A stretch of 14,844 bases of DNA from Verrucomicrobia bacterium UBA3750 (GCA_002371755.1 DFGM01000127.1:1-14844); one strand, 5' to 3'; counted from the stretch's first letter, positions 6,511 to 13,692 are shown. Notes: generated by a model not told the origin, from the letters alone. Numbers and translations are program-made.

Positions 6511-7913
6511 ATTGTTTCAGCTCCTTTTGCCCGGACGCGCGTCAAGAAACGCATATTGAGCGCGAAGGGGACGATTGTCGCCAGGCAGCACAAGACGTCC
6601 GATACAGGCAGCGAGAGCCAGATTGCGAACGTGTGGTCTTCCATGAAATAAGGCAGGAACCAGATAATCGGCAGCATGATAAAGCCCTGGCGCATCGTGG
6701 ATAGGATAATGGAGGCGAGGGGCTTGCCGATTGACTGGAAATACGTGGTGCAGACGATGTTGAGTCCTATGCACCAGAGCATGCAGTTGGCGAGCGCGAG
6801 ATCTTTTGCCGCGAGAGTTACGAGGGCAGGGTTGTCGGCCGAAACGAACATCCGGGCGAGCCAGGTCGGGAATGGCGGCACGACCTGAATGACTGTGGCG
6901 GCCACGCAAAGGGCGGACGTCACCCAGAAGCCGAGGATGAAAGCCGCCTTGACGCGCTTGAAGTTCCGGGCTCCCCAATTGTATCCTATTATGGGCTGTA
7001 TGCCCTGCTGTGCGCCCAAAATCGGCATGATGACGAGGATAAGCACGCTTTCGAATACGCCGAGCGAGGCGATTTGGGTGGTGGCGGAAGCTTTGTCCGC
7101 AGCCCATTTCGCGAAGGCGGCCGGGAAAGCCACGTTTATGAGTGCGCCCAAAAGCTGTTGCAGAAATGGCGCGAATCCCACCCCGCAAGGCTTGGCCAAA
7201 AGCCCTTTGTGGAAGCCGATGCGCCTAAGTCTGAGCCTGACCACGCTCTTGCCGCTCCAATAGTGCGATACGGCGAAAACGCAGCTTGCGACCATGGCTA
7301 TGTTTGTGGCCCATGCCGCCCCCTCTATCCCGAGACCGAGCGTGAATATGAAAATCGGATCCAGAACGAGGTTCATGCCGAAGCCCACAATCATGCACAT
7401 CATCGATTTCTTTGCGCTCCCTTCCGAGCGCATCATCGCAGAATAGCCGAATGCGAGATGGGAGAAAAGGTGCGAAAACAGGACAATCTTCAGGTAGTCC
7501 TTTGCCGCATTGAACGCTTCGCGGCTCACGCCGTTGCCCCCGCACCATCCGAGAATCGTATCGATGTTGAAGTAGACGGCTGGCGTCAGGAAGAAGAAAA
7601 AGGCGAGTTTGAAAGCCGTGAGCTGCCCGAGGAGCTTTTCGCAAGCTACGCGGTCGTTTTCGCCGAGTTTTATGGAAAGGATGGCAGAGTGCCCCGCGCC
7701 CACGAATACACCGAAGGCGGCGAAAAGCATCATGAGCGGCATTACAAGCGTAAGGCCGGCCATTGCGGCCTCCCCGCACCCGTGGCCGATGTAGAATCGG
7801 TCCACCACAGAGTAGAGCGCGTTGAGGCTCATGGATACAAGAGCGGGCCAGGAATACTTTACAAGAAGTTTCCAGGGCTTTTCCGTGGCCAGCTCTTGCA
7901 GGTTGTTCTTCAA
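6507..7913 (-). CDS. MATE-family multidrug/cation exporter
   Basis: Inner-membrane antiporter of the MATE superfamily (MepA/NorM-like), which exports organic cations or drugs using Na+ or H+ gradients. I place the start at TTG 7913, which overlaps the lipoprotein gene's stop by four bases (TTGA) and gives 468 residues, close to the usual 450. The longer frame from 8093 adds a charged, non-membrane 60-residue extension lying entirely over the lipoprotein gene and is unlikely. About 12 hydrophobic segments are visible. The two MATE halves begin near WPALVSMSLNALYSVVDRFYIG and PFLQQLLGALINVAF, and the family motif QPIIGYNWGARNF is present. No clear Shine-Dalgarno precedes the TTG, so translation is probably coupled to the gene before it. 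Confidence 0.88.
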   Translation of the reverse strand: MKNNLQELATEKPWKLLVKYSWPALVSMSLNALYSVVDRFYIGHGCGEAAMAGLTLVMPLMMLFAAFGVFVGAGHSAILSIKLGENDRVACEKLLGQLTAFKLAFFFFLTPAVYFNIDTILGWCGGNGVSREAFNAAKDYLKIVLFSHLFSHLAFGYSAMMRSEGSAKKSMMCMIVGFGMNLVLDPIFIFTLGLGIEGAAWATNIAMVASCVFAVSHYWSGKSVVRLRLRRIGFHKGLLAKPCGVGFAPFLQQLLGALINVAFPAAFAKWAADKASATTQIASLGVFESVLILVIMPILGAQQGIQPIIGYNWGARNFKRVKAAFILGFWVTSALCVAATVIQVVPPFPTWLARMFVSADNPALVTLAAKDLALANCMLWCIGLNIVCTTYFQSIGKPLASIILSTMRQGFIMLPIIWFLPYFMEDHTFAIWLSLPVSDVLCCLATIVPFALNMRFLTRVRAKGAETI

Positions 7914-8518
7914 AACACGATAGCCGTATTCGCGAGCGTCTTGCGGATGCGCGCCATTTCTTCGGCGGAAAACCTCAAATCGCCGAGTTGCAGCGACTTT
8001 AGCGACCGCCATGCTGAGATGTCGGCTGGCAGTTTCGTCACCCTGGTGCGCGAAAACGAGAGGTTTTCGAGCCCCTCTTTCGCCGCGAGCCAATCCGGGA
8101 TTTCTTCAATCGGGTTGCCGGAAAGATCCACGTCTGTAAGCGAGGGGAGGTCTTTGAGCGTCTCGGGCACGCTTGTGAAGCGGTTGTCCCTGAGGTATAT
8201 CCTGCGCAACGACTTGAGCGCCGAGAGGTCTGGAAGGGCGGAAAGGCGGTTTTCGTTCAGCCGCAGCCACTTCAAGGCGGCAAGATCAGGGATGGGGGAG
8301 GGAAGGGATTCGAGGGCGTTGCGGTCTAGATTCACATAGTCGATCTTCTCCTTTTCGGCGAAGGAATCCATGCATGAATCGAGGTTGGCGAGGCCCTTGT
8401 CCTGCAGATAAACCCTGATGCCGGCGGCAGGGTCCTTGTAAGCGGGGAGTGGTTCGTCGAAACACCCCGCGAGAAGGACTGCCGCCAGCACGGCCAATAT
8501 GGAATTGGCTTTATTCAT
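7910..8518 (-). CDS. leucine-rich-repeat lipoprotein
   Basis: 202 residues from ATG 8518; a TTG three bases upstream would add one residue. The N-terminus is a lipoprotein signal with lipobox LLAGC (lipidated Cys19), followed by FDEPLPAY. From about 58 to 185 there are roughly five leucine-rich repeats with the LxxLxLxxNxL pattern (LRLNENRLSALP, IYLRDNRFTSVP, VDLSGNPIEEIP, LSFSRTRVTKLP), so it is probably a protein-binding solenoid on the outer or periplasmic face of the envelope. The partner is unknown. It starts 3 bp after the tpiA stop, with AGGAAA in the tpiA end as a possible ribosome site, and overlaps the MATE start. I know of no named family for this small lipoprotein. Confidence 0.85.
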   Translation of the reverse strand: MNKANSILAVLAAVLLAGCFDEPLPAYKDPAAGIRVYLQDKGLANLDSCMDSFAEKEKIDYVNLDRNALESLPSPIPDLAALKWLRLNENRLSALPDLSALKSLRRIYLRDNRFTSVPETLKDLPSLTDVDLSGNPIEEIPDWLAAKEGLENLSFSRTRVTKLPADISAWRSLKSLQLGDLRFSAEEMARIRKTLANTAIVF

Positions 8519-8521
8519 CAA

Positions 8522-9277
8522 TCAGTTTCCTGCGGCGACAATGCCTGCGAAATCCTGGGCCTTGAGGGCTGCGCCGCCGATGAGACCGCCGTCGATGTCT
8601 GGCTTGGCGAGCAGTTCGGCGGCGTTGCCGGGCTTCATGGAGCCGCCGTACTGGATGCGCACCTTGTCGGCAGTCTCGGCGCCGACGAGCTTTGCGAGGG
8701 TGGCGCGGATGAGGGCGTGGACTTCCTGCGCCTGGTCGGGTGTGGCGGTCTTGCCCGTGCCGATTGCCCAGACGGGTTCATATGCGATTACGAGTTTCTC
8801 GCAATCTGCGGCCGTGACATCCTTGAGACCCACGTTCATCTGGCGCTCGATCACCTCGACGAGCTTGCCGGCTTCGCGCTCTTCCAGCGTCTCGCCCACG
8901 CAAACGATGGCCGTCAGCCCCGCTGCGATGGCGGCACGGGCGCGCAGATTCACCGTCTCGTCCGTTTCGCCGAAATACTGCCTGCGCTCGCTGTGACCGA
9001 TGATGACATACTTGGCGCCAGCGTCAAGAAGCATGCCGGTGGAAATTTCGCCCGTATAGGCGCCGCTTTCCTTCCAGTGGCAGTTTTCGGCGCCGATGCC
9101 CACGTGCGTGCCGGCCGCTGCCGCCACTGCCGCAGGAACGTCGATTGCCGGTGTGCAGCACACCACTTCCACGTTGCCGTATGCCGCCGTCGCTTCCGCC
9201 ACGGCCTTCACGAGAGAAGCCGTCTCGCTCGGCTTGATGTTCATCTTCCAGTTGCCTGCTATGATTTTCTTTCTCAT
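8522..9277 (-). CDS. tpiA: triosephosphate isomerase
   Basis: Cytoplasmic glycolytic enzyme interconverting dihydroxyacetone phosphate and glyceraldehyde 3-phosphate. It has 251 residues, the normal length. Landmarks are GNWKMN (8-13, catalytic K11), GHSERR (94-99, catalytic H95), AYEPVWAIGTGKTATP (165-180, catalytic E167 and the flexible loop) and the phosphate-binding end YGGSMKPGNAAELL and GGLIGGAALK. AGGAAAG (9292-9286) precedes the ATG as a ribosome site. It follows the dCMP deaminase by 98 bp in the same direction and heads the tightly packed set of genes running down to 3984. Confidence 0.97.
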   Translation of the reverse strand: MRKKIIAGNWKMNIKPSETASLVKAVAEATAAYGNVEVVCCTPAIDVPAAVAAAAGTHVGIGAENCHWKESGAYTGEISTGMLLDAGAKYVIIGHSERRQYFGETDETVNLRARAAIAAGLTAIVCVGETLEEREAGKLVEVIERQMNVGLKDVTAADCEKLVIAYEPVWAIGTGKTATPDQAQEVHALIRATLAKLVGAETADKVRIQYGGSMKPGNAAELLAKPDIDGGLIGGAALKAQDFAGIVAAGN

Positions 9278-9300
9278 TTTTGCTTTCTTTCCTGTTTCGT

Positions 9301-9320
9301 CCGGGCTGTCGGCAGTCCGG
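9301..9320 (-). other. hairpin in the tpiA leader
   Basis: CCGGGCTG (9301-9308) and CAGTCCGG (9313-9320) form an interrupted inverted repeat around TCGG. In minus-strand RNA the stem has one A-C mismatch. It lies 24 bases upstream of the tpiA ATG with no T-run after it. It could influence translation or separate the transcripts, but that is a guess. Confidence 0.3.
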
Positions 9321-9375
9321 TGCTTTTCTTTTCCGGTTTTGTTGTTTGCGGAAATCCTTGCTTCGCTTTGCGATT

Positions 9376-9864
9376 TCAGGGCTTTTTTTCGGGTGGCACG
9401 AACTTGCGGTGCTTCACCTTGGCCTCCTTAAACATCTTCTTCACCGTGTCCAGGAACGCGTAGTCTCCCCCGTACACCACTTCGCGTATTCCTGCGTTGA
9501 TGATAAGCTTGGCGCAGGTGAGGCACGGCGAGATAGTCACATATATGGTGCCGCCTTCAAGGGCGTGGCCATAGAGCGCCGCCTGGCATATTGCGTTTTG
9601 TTCGGCATGGGTGCAGAGGCACTCGTCGAGGTGCGTGCCGGATGCACTTTCGCCGGCGCATCTGGGGCAACCGCCCTCGAAACAGTTCCTCACTCCCCTC
9701 GGCGTGCCGTTGTAGCCCGTCGAGAGTATATGGTTGTCTCGCATGACCACCGCTCCGACATGACGGCGCAGGCAGTTGCTGCGCTTCGCCACCACTTCGG
9801 CGATGCCCATGAAGTACTCGTCCCAGCTCGGGCGGGGATCCGTTTTTGCCTTTGGTTTGCCCAT
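9376..9864 (-). CDS. dCMP deaminase (ComEB-type)
   Basis: Zinc-dependent deaminase of 162 residues converting dCMP to dUMP for thymidylate synthesis. The catalytic HAEQ motif (H86, E88) and the zinc cysteines in SPCLTC (C114, C117) are present, plus additional cysteines (C62, C66, C69, C82, C84) like the second zinc site of the ComEB/dCMP deaminase group. The N-terminal RPSWDEYFMGIAEVVAKRS matches the family opening and supports the ATG at 9864. An extended -10 box (TGGTATAAT, -10 at 9877-9872) lies only seven bases before this ATG, so the mRNA is probably leaderless; no Shine-Dalgarno is seen. tpiA lies 98 bp downstream. Confidence 0.94.
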   Translation of the reverse strand: MGKPKAKTDPRPSWDEYFMGIAEVVAKRSNCLRRHVGAVVMRDNHILSTGYNGTPRGVRNCFEGGCPRCAGESASGTHLDECLCTHAEQNAICQAALYGHALEGGTIYVTISPCLTCAKLIINAGIREVVYGGDYAFLDTVKKMFKEAKVKHRKFVPPEKKP

Positions 9865-9871
9865 GTCGGTT

Positions 9872-9900
9872 ATTATACCATATTCCTTCGCCCCGGTCTA
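9872..9900 (-). promoter_or_regulatory. promoter of the dCMP deaminase gene
   Basis: On the minus strand, TATGGTATAAT provides a perfect TATAAT (9877-9872) with an extended TGG. The -35 candidate 17 bp upstream (TAGACC) is weak. The ATG begins seven bases after the -10 box, so transcription should start at or next to the A of the ATG. Confidence 0.6.
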
Positions 9901-9991
9901 CTGGGAGTAAGAGCCGTTTACGGCGTTTGCGGCAAAATTACTGGAGATGGCGCTTGACGAACTGCGGCATTGTCTCAAGGCGTTCGATGCT

Positions 9992-11692
9992 TCAGCGTGC
10001 GGCTGTTTTTTTCCCGCCGGCGAGGGTTTGGGCGATATTAAGGTAATACGATCTGAGACGCTCGAAAGCGTTGAGTATGTCCAATTCCACGAGTACGCGC
10101 ACCGGGGATGTGGGGTCGTCCGGCCCGATGCGCCCGAGCTGCCCCTTGCGGATGTTGCGTATGAACTGGTGGAGGTCGCGGCTTTCGCTGTGTGCCGCCT
10201 CGGCAGAAAGCGCGGGGCCTTTCCCGAAAAGCGAGGCCGATGCCTTCTCGGCAAATGCCGACACTCTGTCGTGTACACTCAAGATAGCCATGCTCGAAGC
10301 ATCGCTGATTTTCTGTCCGTCCGCCCTGAGCCTGCGTACTGCCTTGAGAATGGAGGGGGCCTCATCGGAAACGGATTCAAACTCGTCGGAGAGACGAAGT
10401 ATCATCCTGGCGCGGTCCGCAACTTCCAGCGGAAGACGCGCGACCATGATTTTGCCGATGAACTCGGTGATTTCCTTTTGCACGTTGTCTAGCACGTCTT
10501 CGCGATGGAAGATGTGCTCCTCATCCTGTTTCGTGGCGGTTCCCGAAAGGACTTTGCGGATGTGTTCAAGGAGGTCGAGGCCGCTTTCCGCCATGAAGCG
10601 GACTTCCTTGAGCGCCTGTTCGCAGGCCATGACGGGCGACTGTTTGGCGCGCATGTTGAGTGCGCTCAAGTGCGGCTTTTCTTCACCATGACCGGGGATG
10701 ATGCGAACAAGAAGCCGGGCGAAGGGTCCGGTGAACGGATAGGTGATAATGCCGCGCAGGATTGCGAATACCGTGTCGGTTATCGCGATAGGCGCCATGA
10801 TGCCGTACAGCATCGGACCTTGCGCCGTCTCGGTGATTGCATTCCATCCCGGGAAGAGCCATTTCCCGAACGGCACGAGGACTGGAAGGACGAGCGGCAG
10901 AAACACAATCGAGCCGGCTACATTTGAGAGCGTATGGGCAAGAGCCGTCCGTTTCGCATCGGCCGTTCCGCCGATTGCGGCCAGCCAAGCCGTCGTCGTT
11001 GTGCCGATATTTGCGCCAAATAGCGCTGCTATGGCTGTTTCGTAGGAGATAAGACCATGTGCGGCGAGAATCATCGCAATTGCGATTGTGGCAGCGGAAT
11101 GTATCATCGCCGAAAGAATGGTCGCCGCGAGCGCGACAAGCGCCACTCCGAGGAAGTTCGATACCGAAAAACAGGCGAACAGGCTCTTTATGGACTCGTT
11201 TCCTCTGATTGTCGCGATGCCCTTGCCCATGAAATATAGGCCCATGAGAACGAGTCCCAACCCGAGAATGGCAAGCCCGATGTCGTGGAAGGGCTCTTTC
11301 CGGACAAAGAAGTATAAAAGGCCGCCAATCGCAAGGCAAACAAGACCGATTGTGCCAGGCGTCGGGGCGAATGCGAATATCCAAACCGTGCCGGTGGTGC
11401 CGATGTTTGCGCCGATAATCATGTTTATGGCCTGCTCCAGCGTCATCATTCCGGACGATACGAAGCCGACGACCATGGCGGTGATGATGGCGGAAGATTG
11501 GGCGATAAGCGTGGAAAGTACACCCGTTCCGACGCCGGAGAGTTTGTGCGTGGTGGCGTGGCCCATGAAACGCCGCAACCATTCGCCGCCAACGGTCTGA
11601 AGTCCCTCGGAGAGATGCTTCATCCCGAGGAGGAATATGCCCAGCCCGCCCAAAACCGTCAGCAGCACAACAGCCAGATCGAGCATCATCAT
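9992..11692 (-). CDS. Na+/phosphate cotransporter-family protein with PhoU-like C-terminus
   Basis: Membrane protein of 566 residues of the NptA/PNaS family (two PF02690-type repeats), expected to couple Na+ to inorganic phosphate movement. Repeat 1 has LIAQSSAII (QSS at 65-67) and GANIGTT (94-100); repeat 2 has SAMIHSAATIAIAM (196-209) and GANIGTTTTAW (226-236). From about 350 the protein is soluble and helical like PhoU domains (ALKEVRFMAESGLDLL, HREDVLDNVQKEITEFI), as in bacterial transporter-PhoU fusions that may sense phosphate. Three consecutive ATGs start the gene; AAGGA lies just upstream, so the second or third may be used. It begins 18 bp after the six-helix protein and is probably co-transcribed with it. 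Confidence 0.92.
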   Translation of the reverse strand: MMMLDLAVVLLTVLGGLGIFLLGMKHLSEGLQTVGGEWLRRFMGHATTHKLSGVGTGVLSTLIAQSSAIITAMVVGFVSSGMMTLEQAINMIIGANIGTTGTVWIFAFAPTPGTIGLVCLAIGGLLYFFVRKEPFHDIGLAILGLGLVLMGLYFMGKGIATIRGNESIKSLFACFSVSNFLGVALVALAATILSAMIHSAATIAIAMILAAHGLISYETAIAALFGANIGTTTTAWLAAIGGTADAKRTALAHTLSNVAGSIVFLPLVLPVLVPFGKWLFPGWNAITETAQGPMLYGIMAPIAITDTVFAILRGIITYPFTGPFARLLVRIIPGHGEEKPHLSALNMRAKQSPVMACEQALKEVRFMAESGLDLLEHIRKVLSGTATKQDEEHIFHREDVLDNVQKEITEFIGKIMVARLPLEVADRARMILRLSDEFESVSDEAPSILKAVRRLRADGQKISDASSMAILSVHDRVSAFAEKASASLFGKGPALSAEAAHSESRDLHQFIRNIRKGQLGRIGPDDPTSPVRVLVELDILNAFERLRSYYLNIAQTLAGGKKTAAR

Positions 11693-11710
11693 TATTCCTT
11701 ATATATATGA

Positions 11711-12268
11711 TTATGCGGTGAAGCCCGCCGCGAGAAGGGCGATTCCCGTCAGTGCAAGGGCAAGGCCGAACAATCGCGGCCAAATGCGCGGGGCGGCGAA
11801 TATGATTGAAAGTGCCTTCTCAAGCCGCCAAGGATAGAACATGCCGTACATGCCGACCGCGGCTGACACATAAGCCACAATCACGAAGATATGCACGGGA
11901 GCGGCGCCGCTTTCGGGCAGAAAATGCCGCGATGTGCGGAACATTTGCGCAGGGAACAGCATCAAAATCGCCGTAAGTGCGCGAACGCTAAGGTTTTTCG
12001 GCATCCAGATTATCGTCAAATATGCCAAAAGCGCCGCGAGAAACCAAACTTCGCCCGTGAAGCGCTTCAGGAGCATATCAAAGACGTCTATGCCTATTAT
12101 GTCGAGTTCGTGTGCCGTCCAACCCCATGCAATGCATGTAAGAAGAATCGCAATCTTGCGTGAAGACGCGAAGAAAAGGTTGAAGCGATTGGTTTTTTCG
12201 GGTGAAAAGAGAGCCGCCCCGCCGTATGCGAAGAGAGGCAAACCCAAGATGAATCCCCAGAATATCAT
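11711..12268 (-). CDS. unrecognised six-helix membrane protein
   Basis: 185 residues; I do not recognise the family. Six hydrophobic segments are visible at about 2-20, 38-53, 73-88, 92-108, 125-147 and 164-183, separated by short charged loops (SPEKTNRF, KRFTGE, RTSRHFLPES, PWRLEK). It probably lies in the inner membrane. No catalytic motif is seen. The ATG (12268) is only 17 bases after the 3' end of the tRNA-Cys gene and has no Shine-Dalgarno, so it is probably read from the tRNA promoter and its 5' end made by tRNA processing. The phosphate transporter-like gene starts 18 bp downstream, which suggests a functional link but does not prove one. Confidence 0.75.
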   Translation of the reverse strand: MIFWGFILGLPLFAYGGAALFSPEKTNRFNLFFASSRKIAILLTCIAWGWTAHELDIIGIDVFDMLLKRFTGEVWFLAALLAYLTIIWMPKNLSVRALTAILMLFPAQMFRTSRHFLPESGAAPVHIFVIVAYVSAAVGMYGMFYPWRLEKALSIIFAAPRIWPRLFGLALALTGIALLAAGFTA

Positions 12269-12285
12269 AAGCTATGATTGTGTTT

Positions 12286-12359
12286 TGGAGGTGGGAAGCG
12301 GAGTTGAACCGCTGTAAGCGGATTTGCAGTCCGCTACCTAACCGCTCGGCCATCCCACC
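12286..12359 (-). tRNA. tRNA-Cys(GCA)
   Basis: 74 nt including an encoded CCA. Acceptor arms GGTGGGA (12359-12353) and TCCCACC (12296-12290) pair perfectly, with discriminator U73. The anticodon stem-loop is GCGGA CTGCAAA TCCGC, anticodon GCA, and the T-arm has GGTTCAACTCC. U73 and GCA are standard identity elements for cysteine. Its own promoter is at 12380-12409. Confidence 0.95.
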
Positions 12360-12379
12360 AAGTTGCGCATATGGCGCAT

Positions 12380-12409
12380 ATTATACCATAAAGTTTCGTA
12401 TCCTTGCAA
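12380..12409 (-). promoter_or_regulatory. promoter of tRNA-Cys
   Basis: Minus strand: -35 TTGCAA (12409-12404), 18-bp spacer, TGG extension and -10 TATAAT (12385-12380), followed by ATGCGCC. The tRNA 5' end is 20 bases after the -10 box, exactly as at the tRNA-Arg promoter. It lies between tRNA-Pro and tRNA-Cys, so the Cys gene has an extra promoter inside the cluster. Confidence 0.7.
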
Positions 12410-12445
12410 CCCCGAATCTTCACACCCCACACGTCACTGGCTATT

Positions 12446-12522
12446 TGGTCGGAGCGACGAGATTTGAACTCGTGACCTTTTGCACCCCAAGCAAACGCGC
12501 TACCAGACTGCGCTACGCCCCG
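12446..12522 (-). tRNA. tRNA-Pro(GGG)
   Basis: 77 nt with encoded CCA. Acceptor arms CGGGGCG (12522-12516) and CGCTCCG (12456-12450) pair with one G-U; discriminator A73. The anticodon stem TTTGC/GCAAA closes the loop TTGGGGT, anticodon GGG. C1-G72 and A73 are typical of bacterial proline tRNAs. Confidence 0.94.
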
Positions 12523-12550
12523 ACGTGTGTGAGCCAGATACTCACTAAAT

Positions 12551-12627
<77 letters not shown>

Positions 12628-12643
12628 ATCTGGGCTCTCCGAC

Positions 12644-12720
12644 TGGCGGGGCTGGCGGGAGTCGAACCCACAACCCTCAGATTCGTAGTCTGATGCTCTA
12701 TCCAGTTGAGCTACAGCCCC
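12644..12720 (-). tRNA. tRNA-Arg(ACG)
   Basis: 77 nt with encoded CCA and discriminator G73. Acceptor arms GGGGCTG (12720-12714) and CAGCCCC (12654-12648) pair perfectly. The anticodon stem TCAGA/TCTGA closes the loop CTACGAA, anticodon ACG, whose A34 is normally edited to inosine by TadA to read CGU, CGC and CGA. It is the first tRNA of the cluster and has a strong promoter 20 bases upstream. Confidence 0.95.
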
Positions 12721-12739
12721 AAATCGGAAAACGGCGCAT

Positions 12740-12769
12740 ATTATATCATATTCTCCCCTCACCGCGCAA
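12740..12769 (-). promoter_or_regulatory. promoter of the tRNA cluster (tRNA-Arg)
   Basis: Minus strand: -35 TTGCGC (12769-12764), 18-bp spacer, TGA extension and -10 TATAAT (12745-12740), followed by ATGCGCC. It is nearly identical from -14 downstream to the tRNA-Cys promoter, and the tRNA 5' end is again 20 bases after the -10 box. Confidence 0.7.
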
Positions 12770-12795
12770 GGGGGTATTTTTGTTTTTTCTCTTTT

Positions 12796-12852
12796 GCTGA
12801 CTTGCCAATGGAGATGCCGACAGTGTATGGGCAATGAGCTTGGCAAGTCAGC
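12796..12852. repeat. 13-bp perfect inverted repeat downstream of the prepilin peptidase gene
   Basis: GCTGACTTGCCAA (12796-12808) and TTGGCAAGTCAGC (12840-12852) are exact complements separated by 31 bases, in which TGCC and GGCA could form an inner stem. It begins 30 bases after the prepilin peptidase stop on the minus strand. No T-run follows on either side in the correct orientation (the minus-strand RNA continues AAAAGAGAAAAAAC), so it is not a standard intrinsic terminator. It may be an mRNA 3'-end hairpin or remnant of a mobile element. Confidence 0.6.
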
Positions 12853-12882
12853 GCGATTTCGGCACGTAAATCCTGGAAAGCG

Positions 12883-13692
12883 TCAGGCGCGCAAGCCGAG
12901 GAGGGCGAAGTACCAATCCAGTATCTGCGGACCCCAGAACATCCACACCGTGCAACCGGCGCAAAGATACGGTCCGAACGGAATCGCCACGAACTTCCCG
13001 AGCCTCGCCTTGTTCAAGGCAATCATGCCAAGCCCCGCAATGGAGCCGACGACGGCGGCCGCCATCAATGTGAAGCACGCCGCCACAGGGCCGAATATCG
13101 CGCCTATCGCCCCCATGAGAAACACGTCCCCCATTCCCATCGCCTCGCGCTTGAACGCTTTCGTGCCAAGATAGCGTATGAGCCACATCACGCCAAACCC
13201 CGCCGCAAGCCCTCCAAGCGACACAAAAAGCTCCGTTGCGGGCCAATGGAGAAAGACGATGCCGAGCACTGACAGTGCGACTCCGTATATCATTCCTCCC
13301 ACGGTGACGAAGTCCGGGAGCACCTGAAGGTCGTAGTCTATGAAAGAACCAACGACCATGAGCGAGAGCCACACCCACATGAATGGCGCAAGAACGCCGT
13401 ATTTGTACCAGGCAAGGAGAAAGAGAACTGCGACAAGGCTCTCCACAAGGATGTACCTTGGGGAAATCGGCTTCTTGCAATTGGCGCATTTGCCGCGCAG
13501 CATGAGCCAGGAAAGAATTGGAAGATTCTGCCACCAGCGTATCCGCGCACCGCATTTGGGGCAGTGCGACGGCGGCCGCACGATGCTTTCGCCGCGTGGC
13601 GTGCGCCAAATCACGACATTCAAAAACGAACCCGTCGCCGCCCCCATGGCGAAGGCGTAGATGGAAAAGATTATGTACAATTCGCGTTGCAT
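12883..13692 (-). CDS. type IV prepilin peptidase / N-methyltransferase (A24 family)
   Basis: Inner-membrane bifunctional enzyme of 269 residues that cleaves the leader of type IV prepilins or pseudopilins and methylates the new N-terminus, serving type IV pili or type II secretion. The N-terminal methyltransferase-type domain has GSFLNVVIWR (21-30) and two CxxC pairs (C44, C47; C69, C72) with the linking PISPRYILVE. Catalytic aspartates are D119 in FIDYDLQVLPD and D189 in the GMGD motif (186-189); the conserved IPFGPYL is at 237-243. Multiple membrane helices are present. I chose ATG 13692 because it gives the normal family N-terminus; no Shine-Dalgarno is seen. No other pilus genes are in the window. 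Confidence 0.95.
   Translation of the reverse strand: MQRELYIIFSIYAFAMGAATGSFLNVVIWRTPRGESIVRPPSHCPKCGARIRWWQNLPILSWLMLRGKCANCKKPISPRYILVESLVAVLFLLAWYKYGVLAPFMWVWLSLMVVGSFIDYDLQVLPDFVTVGGMIYGVALSVLGIVFLHWPATELFVSLGGLAAGFGVMWLIRYLGTKAFKREAMGMGDVFLMGAIGAIFGPVAACFTLMAAAVVGSIAGLGMIALNKARLGKFVAIPFGPYLCAGCTVWMFWGPQILDWYFALLGLRA

Noticed and set aside
7914..8093. 60-residue N-terminal extension of the MATE protein
   Set aside because: It lies wholly over the lipoprotein gene, is charged and unlike MATE N-termini. The TTG at 7913 gives a normal length and a TTGA overlap.
7074..8339. 421-residue plus-strand frame across the MATE and lipoprotein genes
   Set aside because: It lacks hydrophobic or domain patterns and is antisense to two well-supported genes with overlapping stop and start codons.
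9913..9924. Palindrome GCCGTTTACGGC as a terminator of the phosphate transporter gene
   Set aside because: The stem is only 4-5 bp and the following minus-strand sequence TCTTACTCC has no proper T-run.
10683..11783. 366-residue minus-strand frame overlapping the phosphate transporter gene
   Set aside because: It is a same-strand frame rich in Arg, His and Cys, out of phase with a transporter that has all its family motifs.
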